The position numbers and the translations under genes are program-made. From Chromera velia (taxonomy: Eukaryota; Sar; Chromeraceae), in contig JAHBMJ010000800.1 in NCBI GenBank assembly GCA_018398765.1, forward strand, positions 7,501 through 40,464: DNA of 32,964 nt, read 5' to 3'. This document shows, piece after piece, positions 11,430 to 21,550 of the stretch. The notes below the pieces were generated by a model, which was not told where the DNA came from, ran no database searches, and saw nothing but the letters and a program-made list of their open reading frames with translations. The number at the start of each line of letters is the position of its first letter. Position 1 is the first letter of the stretch.

Positions 11430-11516
11430 GATGCTGGCCGGTATGCATGCATGTACGTATTAATATATATATGATTCACTCACGCGGTGTCCACGATCAT
11501 GCATATGCACGCATGC
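11430..11516. promoter_or_regulatory. Cluster of TGCATGC/GCATGCA motifs
   Basis: ATGCATGCATG occurs near 11444 and GCACGCATGCATGC near 11505, with ATCATGCATATGCA between. TGCATGCA is a known binding site of an ApiAP2 factor in Plasmodium. The cluster is about 800 bp upstream of the start of the minus-strand cysteine-rich gene. A role here is inference. Confidence 0.3.
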
Positions 11517-11527
11517 ATGCAAATATG

Positions 11528-11544
11528 GGCGCGCATTGCGCGCC
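11528..11544. other. GC-only 8 bp perfect palindrome
   Basis: GGCGCGCA, one central T, then TGCGCGCC: perfect 8-base arms next to AT-rich sequence. It could form a hairpin or cruciform, or bind a dimeric factor. Confidence 0.7.
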
Positions 11545-11699
11545 GACGTAGTTCGGATTTAACTTCGTTCTGTTCATTAGTCTAAAAAAGAAGAGTGAGC
11601 AAGAGAGACTCACGCGAAGACATGCCCTGTTCTCTTTCCTCTCTGCATTTCTCTCTTCCTCTCGATCTCTGCTCCTTCGAACTACTCTCTCCGTTGCTC

Positions 11700-11750
11700 A
11701 GCGTTTCTCTCGTTTTTCCCTTTTTTCTCTCCCTTTCTCTCCCTTTCTCT

Positions 11751-11787
<37 letters not shown>
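11700..11787 (+). repeat. CT-rich tract ending in (CT)n
   Basis: Pyrimidine-rich from about 11630. It becomes pure (CT)n at about 11756-11786, just before the AT-rich island. Confidence 0.85.
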
Positions 11788-11789
<2 letters not shown>

Positions 11790-12887
11790 TTTAATACTGT
11801 GCAGCTTAGTACAGCTTTAAAGTACTTCAAGGCCAATTAAGTTGTTTTAATATGTTCTAACACACTTTAAAAATAGTTATTCCTTACTATTCCTTGCGGT
11901 CGTTTACTTACAACATGTTAGTTTTCACCCCGTAATGCGCATAGACATATTACAAGCTTAAACACTTCTAGAAATACTCGCTTTCAACTCTATTCAACTC
12001 CAACCTTGCCTAACCAGGTCCCACTAGCCTATCTAGGCATTAGCTCTAGCTAGGCGTGGTTTCAATATATATGATATTTTCTCAAGTTTGAAGATATAAT
12101 ATAAGTATATAATATAAGTTAACTTCATATACTTTCATACTATAGAATTAAAACGTGAACCTATATGCTTCAAGTTAGCTAGCTTTCTCCGCACCGGCCG
12201 TGTGCTTCACAGTTACAGTAACCACTCCACTGAATACAGCTTTAATAGGAGTATGGGTGCAATATGGTGCAATGCCAGGTGCATCGCATAGAAGAGTTAT
12301 TCAAGAGATTCAGAACAAAGAAGACTGCTGAAAGAACTAGACGATCATCATGATAGTGATTCCTAGTCAGAATCCCACTGTGATTATCCTAGATGAAGAC
12401 ACTCGTGCTAGCACTCGTGACTTTTCACAATCATCCATAGATAATGATTTGGTTATATTATATATTTATATCACTCAGTCCATATGATATAATATAAAAA
12501 TGTATATCGAAACCACCCTTAGCATCAGCTCCATTGAGCACGGAGCTTATCGCAGTGCTCATACTGTAATCGATACTGCATTTCGTATATTAAGCTTAGA
12601 TTAGCTTAGATACATTCACATAAATTATTAACTCGGAACATCAATGTCATGTTTTGCTATGCTATGTCAATCAATCAATCAATGTTATATATGCCATAAT
12701 CATTATCGTTCAATGTTCATGTTTTCAAATTTAAAAGATTTGTATGTTCAGATTTATAAATATTGTGAGAGTCTAGGTGACAGTTATGATAGTACTAGTG
12801 ATAGTATTGTCACTTATGACCTAGCTTATGAATTGAATATTATAAAATAGTTTATATAACTTTATAAGATGATATACATCGGACGAT

Positions 12888-13065
12888 GAACATTTATCAC
12901 ACTCTATTCATATTAAACCAATCAGTGATCAATCAATTAAATTTTGAATCAATCAACATATAAGTTATATATTTGAACATTTATCACGCTCTATCACTAA
13001 TCACTATTCATATTAAACCAATCAGTGATCAATCAATTAAATTTTGAATCAATCAACATACAAGT
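12888..13065 (+). repeat. Two ~80-90 bp direct repeats in AT-rich DNA
   Basis: Copy 1 (12888-12966) and copy 2 (12975-13065) both start GAACATTTATCAC. They share a nearly identical block from CTATTCATATTAAACC through GTGATCAATCAATTAAAT to CAATCAACATA. Copy 2 carries an extra ~12 bp CACTAATCACTA-type insertion. The high identity suggests a recent duplication. Confidence 0.85.
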
Positions 13066-13710
13066 AATGTTAATATGTAAGTCCTAGATCTAGGCCAGTA
13101 TCATAGTTCGTCTGTATGTGTTTGATCTCATGCTTCTGGTTTTTTGGTTCGAGATCGAAGTCCCAACGAGACAGGCTTAGACAACGATCGACGCCGCCGA
13201 CGCACATATTTACAAATCGTGGCAAATCCTCTGTCCAGAAGAAGTGACGTTTGATGAGGTGTTGTGTGCAACTGTCAATCGCACGCATTACACAGTGAAG
13301 TTGAAGCACGCATGTTTCTGTTTAAGGCAATGATGTATTAAAGCTGAAAAGTGACTCCGACACAACCAGGCAAAGGATCCTTCTGAAGGAAACAGAAGCC
13401 GAAAACAAACTGTAAGTGAAACGGAGAAACCCTGCAAGAGAGGGAACATGCATAGAGATGGAATACCTCCCAGAAAACTCTCTACACACGGACGGCATGC
13501 AAGCAGCCCGAAGACCTGACGACGCACAAAAAGAAAAGGAAGCGCCACGTCAAAACCCCACCTCTCCCCTCCCACTTTCTTTCAATAACAGACAGACAAC
13601 GGAACGGAAAGGTATCCTCTGCGTGAGGTAACCTCTTCTCCCCACTATCCCACTCCCCTCTCCACCCTCTGAAAAGACGAGGGGAGAAACCGTCAAGGAA
13701 TTCGACCTGC

Positions 13711-15959
13711 TTAGTCGACCTCCTCAACGGTGGGGCCACCTGCACCGGGCGCAGGGGGGGCGCCGGCACCTCCCATGCCACCGAAGTCAGGCATCCCCTC
13801 ACCTCCAGGCATTCCACCGGCACCCCCTGCCCCGGCAGCCTGGTACACCTTCATCATCACAGGGTTGCACACCCCCTCCAACTCCTTCTGCTTGGCCTCG
13901 AATTCCTCCTTCTCTGCCAGCTGGTTTCTGTCCAACCACTGGAGAGCCTCGTCGACTGCCTTCTCAATCGTCTCCTTGTCAGAGGCCTCGATCTTCTCCT
14001 TGATCTTCTCCTCGTTCATGGTGTTGCGCATGCTGTAGCAGTAGTTCTCAAGGCCGTTCTTGGCCTCAACGCGGGCCTTGTTCTGAGAATCCTCAGCGGC
14101 GTACTTCTCGGCCTCTGAGACCATACGGTCGATCTCGGCCTGAGAGAGACGGCCTTTGTCGTTGGTGATGGTGATGGTGTTCGATTTGTTGGTGGACTTC
14201 TCAACGGCAGTCACGTTCATGATACCGTTGGCGTCAATGTCGAAGGTGACCTCGATCTGAGGAACACCACGGGGGGCAGGGGGGATGCCGTCAAGGTGGA
14301 ACTTGCCGAGGAGGTTGTTGTCCTTGGTCATGGCACGCTCACCCTCATACACCTGGATCAGCACACCAGGCTGGTTGTCGGCGTAGGTGGTGAACGTCTG
14401 GGACTTCTTGGTGGGAATGGTGGTGTTCCTCTCAATGAGCTTGGTCATAACCCCACCGGCGGTCTCGAGACCGAGGGAGAGGGGGGTGACATCGAGCAGC
14501 AGCAAGTCCTGCACCTGGGAAGAGGTCTCACCCGACAAGATGGCGGCCTGCACGGCGGCACCGTAGGCAACAGCCTCATCGGGGTTGATGGACTTGCAGG
14601 GCTCCTTGCCGTTGAAGAACTCAGTGATGAGGGCCTGGATCTTGGGGATACGCGTGGATCCACCGACAAGGACAACCTCGTGCACGGAGCGCTTGTCAAT
14701 GCCGGAGTCCTTCAGGACCTTCTCGACGGGGGCGAGGGTGTTTCTGAAGTAGTCCATGCACATCTCCTCGAAACGAGCACGGGAGATGGTAACGGAGTAG
14801 TCAATGCCATCGAAGAGGGAATCGATCTCAATGGTGGCCTGGGCAGAGGAGGACAGAGAGCGCTTGGCACGCTCGCACTGAGTGCGCAGACGGCGGAGGG
14901 CCCTGTTGTTTCCAGACAGGTCCTTGCCTCTGTTCTTTCTCTTGAAGTCCTGGATGCAGAAATCGACAAGACGGTTGTCGAAATCCTCACCTCCCAGATG
15001 GGTGTCTCCTGCGGTGGCCTTGACCTCAAAGATGCCATCCTCAATGGTCAGAAGAGACACATCGAAGGTACCGCCACCCAGATCGAAAATGAGGACGTTT
15101 CTCTCACCCTGCCCCTTCTTGTCAAGCCCGTATGCAATGGCAGCGGCAGTGGGCTCGTTGATGATTCTCATGACGTTGAGGCCAGCAATGGCCCCTGCGT
15201 CCTTGGTGGCCTGTCTCTGACTGTCGTTGAAATAGGCAGGGACAGTAACCACTGCGTTCTTGACCTTTCTGCCGAGATAGTCGTCGGCGATCTCCTTCAT
15301 CTTGGTGAGGACCATGGCGGAGATCTCCTCAGGGTGGAAGGTCTTTGACTCATTCTGATAGTTGACAACGATCTGAGGCTTGTCGCCCTTGCCAGCAACG
15401 ACCTTGAAGGGCCTGCAAAAGAGAAGCGAAGCGGGAGACGAGGTGTGAGTTACAGCAGATCAATCCAGTGCCATGGAAGTGATCAGAAAAAACATTAGAG
15501 GAAGTCAGCACAGACAAGTCGTTCGGACGGCAGCAGAAGAAAGTGGGCGGGGGTCGCAAGAGGGAAACGAGTAAGAAGAGAGGAACGGAGCCTTGATCAA
15601 CACAAAAAAGTTCAACACTTCAAGGAGTTGACAAACAAGACCTTTGCAGAGATCGAAAGACCAGATCAGCAAAGGATGAGAACTGACCAGTGCTTCATGT
15701 CAGACTGCACAGCGGACTCAGAGAAGTGACGCCCGATGAGTCTCTTGGCATCGAAGACCGTGTTCTCGGGGTTTCTCGCCACCTGGTTCTTCGCAGCGTC
15801 TCCGATGAGACGCTCAGTATCAGTAAAGGCGACATAAGAGGGAGTGGTTCGGTTTCCCTGGTCATTTGCAATGATCTCCACAGTGTCGTTCTTCCAGACA
15901 CCGACACAGGAGTAGGTGGTTCCAAGATCAATACCGATCGCGGGACCTTCGCCGGACAT
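13711..15959 (-). CDS. HSP70: Cytosolic heat shock protein 70
   Basis: ATP-dependent chaperone that binds and refolds unfolded polypeptides with J-domain partners and nucleotide-exchange factors. Two exons: 15959-15688 and 15412-13711, with an intron of 275 bp (GTCAGT...TTTTGCAG) splitting a Trp codon. The joined frame is 1974 nt, 657 residues, a normal length. Visible signatures: IDLGTTYS at residues 10-17, [14 protein letters not shown] at about 199-212 and [14 protein letters not shown] at about 337-350. The substrate-binding domain is followed by a Gly/Met/Pro/Ala-rich tail ending TVEEVD, the EEVD being the cytosolic TPR-cochaperone motif. There is no signal or transit peptide and no ER retention signal. 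The ATG at 15959 has A at -3. Codon use is GC-biased, typical of a highly expressed gene, and creates a long antisense open frame. A gap-type heat-shock element lies upstream. Identification is certain. Confidence 0.97.
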
Positions 15960-17061
15960 TTTCAATCAACAGAGAAGTAGGAGTGGTAATTAAGCTGGAA
16001 GCACAAAAGAGTTTGGTCACGAGGAGTGATCAATAAGCTTTCACCCAAAAAGGGACCAAAAGAGTGCTCAAACAGAAGAAGCTTTGCAGCTGTGTTGATG
16101 TGTAAGCGAAAGTTGTTGAAGGAAGGGTTCTAGAAGAGGGGCGAAGGATGGGCGAAATTGGGCGAAGGAGGGGTTTGCTTTGTTGTGGGAATGTTTTTGT
16201 TCGCAGAAAACGTTTTCATGCATGCATGGGATTTCATGGGTGCAGGACAAAATTAATGGCTCGGTGGCCCCGGAAAGTCACAGCTTGGAAATGCTTGGAA
16301 GGCACACTTTTTTTATTCGTGCCAATTTCGTGGGCAATCCGTAAATGTTTTTTCTTTTGCGGGCCACTCGCACTTACTATTTTGGTTTATTTTGGCCTGT
16401 CGCGTACGTGGGTTCGGGATTTTTAGTTGAGTGCCCCACAAGCACTTCGAGACACAGTGCGACGAGTGCGTGCGTCACAGAGCCTTGATCAGTGAGTCAG
16501 AACTGAGCCTTTCAGGGTGCAGGTCAAAAGGTTTCGAGTCTTCTGTTCACAATGCAATCGATCCTCGTGTACCTAGCTGTGTCTCCGCATCAGCTCGGTT
16601 GTCCTGCCAGTAGCTTTTCATCCACAACATAAAAATCCATGTTTTCGTCTTTCGGTTCCTTTGTTTGTATGACGTCTCGATCTTTGGATCATAGGTTGCG
16701 CGCTGGAGAGGCAATGCGCACATGACCCTTTTCCGTTCCAGGTCCCACTGACTCTCTGACACGCGAGTTGCGTACACACTGACCTAAAACTGCCTGAGAA
16801 TAAGGATAAGGAGTTCGTTGTGAGACTGAACGGGGGTGGTATTCCAGCCGTCTCCTCCACATAACGAAGGCACCACTGTACTATTCGTTTGTGCAATCGC
16901 AAGAATCTTTGGCAGGTTCTGCAGAAGCGAGTAGCCTTCCGAGCGAGCGCTTACCGAGGCAAAGACAGCACTGGAGTCAGTGAGACGAGAGACCCACGGG
17001 ACATCAAGTTCGGCTTTCACTCCTCCTGTCTCGAGGTTTGGACTCTTGCTCAGGTGACTCA
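15960..17061. other. Divergent intergenic region between HSP70 and the ankyrin-exonuclease gene
   Basis: About 1.1 kb between two start codons pointing away from each other, so it should carry both promoters. It contains the heat-shock element at 16127-16166 and a CATGCATGCATG run near 16218. A possible splice acceptor (TTGCTCAG) at about 17052, just before the ankyrin-gene start codon, may mean a non-coding 5' exon. No coding region is supported. Confidence 0.6.
16127..16166 (-). promoter_or_regulatory. Gap-type heat-shock element upstream of HSP70
   Basis: TTCTAGAA at 16128-16135 gives a perfect nTTCnnGAAn pair. After seven bases another GAA follows at 16143-16145, the spacing of a gap-type heat-shock element (same-orientation units 10 bp apart). 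Further GAA units follow at 16154 and 16164 inside a GGGCGAA repeat. It lies about 170 bp upstream of the HSP70 ATG, where HSF control would be expected. Confidence 0.55.
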
Positions 17062-18030
17062 ATGGAAGCGAACATGAACCTCAAGAACGCCTTCTTGCTG
17101 CTGCTGCCCAAGGGACCTGTCGACCGCTCGGTTGCCCTACTGCTGTCCACAATATTCACAGAGAGAGGCTCACCAGGGGTACCCTTTCAAGTAAACAGAG
17201 GCAGGACTGGCGAGACGGCCGGTGAAAGCGAACTTCCCAGTCAAGAAGTTTGCCGTCTCCTTTGTCTAGTTGAACCGGAACTTCTCCCGACACCCTCAAC
17301 TGTCGCTCTTCTGGCCCCGAAAAGCGAAATTTCTTCCCTTGCAGTTCTAGACATCCTGCCTTCAGATTCCCCCACCCCCCCTCAGTTCTACGGAGATTGC
17401 TGTCTCTTTACTGACCCCTTTGCCGTCTCCGTGATCCTCGCTGAGCAATTCATCTTCGGCAAAGCAGGGAACGCTACTCCAGACAGTGAGCTCTTCCAGT
17501 GGCTTCGAGTGGCTGGTCAGCTTCACGCAGCGCCGGATAATTCGGATGCACAGAAGGATTTCATCCGTGCCATGAACAAACATCTGCGCTCGGGAGACAG
17601 AACTGCCAGAGCAAGCCGCACACCAAAAAACGAAGAGGCCGTCTCCGGAACACAGGGGGGGGAAATCGGGGTTCACGGGAGAGCTGACGAGAGCGGAAGT
17701 GAGAGAGAGGGTGATGGAAGGCGACGGTCGCAGCCCCGATTTGCGCCCGGAATTCGGTTTTCCAGTCACGGGGGGGGCGGAGAAAGAAACGGTTCCGCGG
17801 ATGGCACGAGCACGAGAGAGAGAATGCGTGGAGGAGCCGAGGACGGAGAGGGGAAGGAGATTCCGAGCTTTGCAGACCTTTTGCTTGCTTGGTAGGCGTG
17901 CATGTGTGTGTGCTCATGGGTGTTTGTTTGTGTTGTTGTGTCTGTGAACGTGACTCTATCTGTGTGTCTGCTTGTCTGTCTCTCTGCCACTCTGCCTCCC
18001 TCTCTCTCTCTCTCCCTCTCACTCTCTCTC

Positions 18031-18084
<54 letters not shown>

Positions 18085-18627
18085 TGTGTCTGTGTGTAGG
18101 CGTGAATGTGCGTGCGCTCGTGTGCGACTACGCTGTGTGCGACAATCCTATGTTGCACTCAAGAGCACTACTCTTGTTCCCCCGAAGAGACTGTCAGACA
18201 AACAAGCAGGCAGTGTTCTAATGTCTCTTTTCGTTTTCCGACACACACTTGTGTCAATCTCGCAGTGCCCATTCACAGACGGATGCAGTATGCTGTCTAT
18301 GTCTTCCCACCGGGCAGCTGTGTGTATGCATGTATGTATGTTGGTATGCGTATGAGCGCATGTAGTGTGCTGTCCGGGTCCTCCAACTGGGCAGCCGTGC
18401 GGAACAGTAAGGTGCCCCCCGGACAGCTGAGCCTGTGGTTCGACCAGGTCATCCGGACGCCTGTCTTTCAAGTGGGTTGGTTCTTTGCTCTCTCTTTGTT
18501 CCGTTCTTTAATTATTTCTAATTGGTCTCTCTGTCCTGCATGAGTGTGGGCAGACAGAACTCTCACAGGAAGGTCGATAGATCGATTGGGGGAAGGATTG
18601 GGGGAAGAACAGAGACAGGCAACGGGG

Positions 18628-18693
<66 letters not shown>

Positions 18694-20995
18694 ATGTTGC
18701 CTCGACAGAAAGTGACGTGGGGCAGTCAGTGAAGAGCTCGGAATTTCACCAACAGGGGTGCAGAAAGACAAACAGAGAGACAGAGCAACTGACTTGCTGA
18801 CTGACAGACTGATACATAGAAGGGAAAGGAAACGAGGTGGCACATATGGTTTCTTTCTACCTTCTTCTTCTCCTTTTTATGTTCTGCCATTGCGTCTGCA
18901 GAGGGCGACCTCTTTGCACGCGGGCGGCCTGGAACTTTCGTCCCTTTTCTCTTCTTTGCTTGGAGCCGGGGAAAAACAGACGGAGAAAAAAGGTGTGAGT
19001 GGGTTCTCTCTGAAAAAGTCTAGCACTTCGTCGAAGAGTTCGTTTGCCGTCTCCGTGACGCCCCCCGAAATTCCGTCTCCCCCAGGTTCCTTTTTGGGTG
19101 TCCAGAAAGGGGGGGTTGATGAAGCCATTCGTGATTTTCTTTTGTCAAGAGGTCCAAGGGGGGACATGGATCTACAAAAAGGGGCAGAGTTGTTGGAGGA
19201 GCGAGTAGAGTCTCTGAGGAAATTCCTTCGAACATTGCGTCCTTCCAGGGGGGCATTTTCAGCAGAAAAGTCATGGAAGGGAAGGGGGGGAGGGGGGGGA
19301 GGAGGGAACAGGTCCCGGGAGGTTCGTCCAGTTGATCGTTTGAGCGTCGTGGTCGGGGAAACTCTTGTGGAAGCAGTGAAGCAGGGAGACGAAGCAGGCG
19401 TTAAGAGCGTAGTGGAGGTATGTCAGTGCGAGTTTGAGGGAACTGGCTGTGCTTCTTCTTTGTCTCTTTGTCTTCTGTATTCTGTGCGGGAAGACGTATT
19501 CTTTTTTGTCTGTCTCTTCCCTTCCCCCTCTCCCGTTGTGTATTTGTGTGTGAAAGTGATCGAGAGACAAAAGACCGTCTCTTCTTCTCTTCATCTGCCA
19601 TAATTCGACTAGCTCTCCGGATCTCCTTGAGCTCTCTGAAACTCTTCATCTGGCTGCCTGTCCCCACTTAGGAAGTATCTTTGACACCTGCTCCACCTTT
19701 GTTGGGCGTCCCTCTTTGTTTTGCTCTCTCTGGCTGCTTTTTGGTCAACTTCGGTTTATCATTCTCGTTGCAGGAGGAACGAAGGAGAGACAGGCAAAAA
19801 GCAGAAACCGAAATGGCAGAAGAAGCACAAGACACTGGGAAAACACAGGGAGAGGGGGGAGGGAAGGGAACAAGCAGTCGCAGTGAAGTCAAAAGTAACG
19901 CTACATGTGTTTCCTCAAGATCTGCGGAGTCTGTTGTTGTTGGAAGAAACGAGGAATTGTTGGTGAAGAGAATGAACGGGTGGAGAGACCACAGACATGC
20001 CAACGCGATCGGGTTGGTCCATATGGCGGCGTCTCTGTGTGAGAAACCGGATGCTCGGTAGGTCGCCCGCTTGATTGTGGATCGGTTTGTGACGTTCTGC
20101 TTACCCATCAGCTGTCGGTCGTTTCGTCCCTTTATGTTTCTTTTCTTCAACCACCATGCAATGCTACAACCTGTCTGTTCGATTCATGCTTTCTCCACGA
20201 GGAACGTGAATCAGACGAAGAAGCTCATCTTTCTTTGTATTTCTTCACTCACTGCCACTGCAGCATGAAGAGCATGGCCGGAATCTCGGCAAATGAGTCG
20301 GGAGACGCAGAGAATGAAGAAACTGCAGGACCTGAGGAGCAAAGAGGAGGGCATGAAGAGGAAGATAGAGAGGGCGATAGAAAGAACGGAGCTGCAGAAA
20401 AAGGCAAGGAAAGTTGTCGTGGAGTTCGCATGATGTCTCTTCTGAAGCAAATCGGCGTGGATCTGTATGCGAAAGATGGAGAGGACATGACGGCTCTTTT
20501 CTACGCGGCCTTTGCGGGTTGTCAGTCATGTTTGGAATATCTCCGTGCGAACGGTCTGCCCATTGACGCGGCAGATCACCAGGGTCGGACCCCGCTCTAC
20601 TGGGCCGCCTGTGCCGCGCAGCCCGACGCATGCAGGTGGTTGCTTGACAGAAAGGCAGATGTGAATTGTTCCTCAGTCCTCGGGAGAAGTCCTGTGTCCA
20701 AAGCGGCATGGACCGACCTCCCAGAGATCCTCAAACTTCTGGTGGACTATGGAGCGGATTTGAATGTGGTCGATGGGAAGGGAAGGACCTGCCTGCATAC
20801 AGCGGTGTGGGGAGAGTCGGGGGGGAGAAGGGGAAAGAAGTTTGTGGGAGGGAAAGAGGCAAGGGACTCACCGGAATGCGCCGCCCTGATCCTGGCACAT
20901 CCTGAGGGTAAGCACAGTCGCTCTGTCTGTCTTTCTCTCCCTCTCCCTGTCCCTCTCCCTCTCCCTCTCTCTGCCTTTCTCTCTCTCTGTCTCCC

Positions 20996-21036
<41 letters not shown>

Positions 21037-21518
21037 CGCACGTGTTGAAAGCTTTGCCCCAGGTTTAGTTTTTCCTCTCCCAAACCTCAACAACCGTGTA
21101 ACCGCAGACGCTTTCTTAGTGTCTTGTAGCATAAAAATTGGTAGAGCTCATAGGTTGTTTGCAGGACACAGATTCATGCAGGACCCTTTTTTCGTGAAGT
21201 CACAACGACACGCAAGGATGCTGCAATTGGTTGCATGCAGGCAGAAAGTTGATGAACGTCCACGATAACGACGGCGCCACCCCCCTCCATGTGGCTGCCT
21301 CCACCAACGCCGTGGAGTGTCTGCGTCTCCTGCTCGAGGCAGGGGCAGACGTGGAGACCCGCGCGTTGAGGAGCAACTTCACGCCACTCATGTGCGCAGG
21401 TCAGAATGCATATGCACTGGGATAGGTTGTGTATGTGCGCACTGGCTTTTCGAGAAACTTTCCGTGATAATCAAGCCGTCAAAAAAGAATGTATGCGCTT
21501 ACGTACACGTACACGGGG

Positions 21519-21550
<32 letters not shown>

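Larger units (their letters stand above)
10689..13710. other. Spacer between the cysteine-rich gene and HSP70
   Basis: Both neighbours are on the minus strand, so the left part is the likely promoter region of the cysteine-rich gene and 13070-13710 the likely 3' flank of HSP70. Long open minus-strand frames at about 10740-11180 are rich in Cys, Leu and Ser with no domain or splice logic. A 24 bp tandem pair lies at 11359-11407. GCATGC-rich DNA and a palindrome lie at 11430-11545, and a CT tract at 11700-11787. From 11800 to about 13080 the sequence is AT-rich. No gene is supported. Confidence 0.5.

Noticed and set aside
13140-13190. GGTTCGAGATC, tRNA T-loop-like
   Set aside because: No matching acceptor, D or anticodon arms around it.
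14296-15348. 350-codon open frame on the + strand
   Set aside because: Exactly antisense to the HSP70 second exon. GC-biased codon use in HSP70 genes commonly leaves the opposite strand open. The translation shows no domain.
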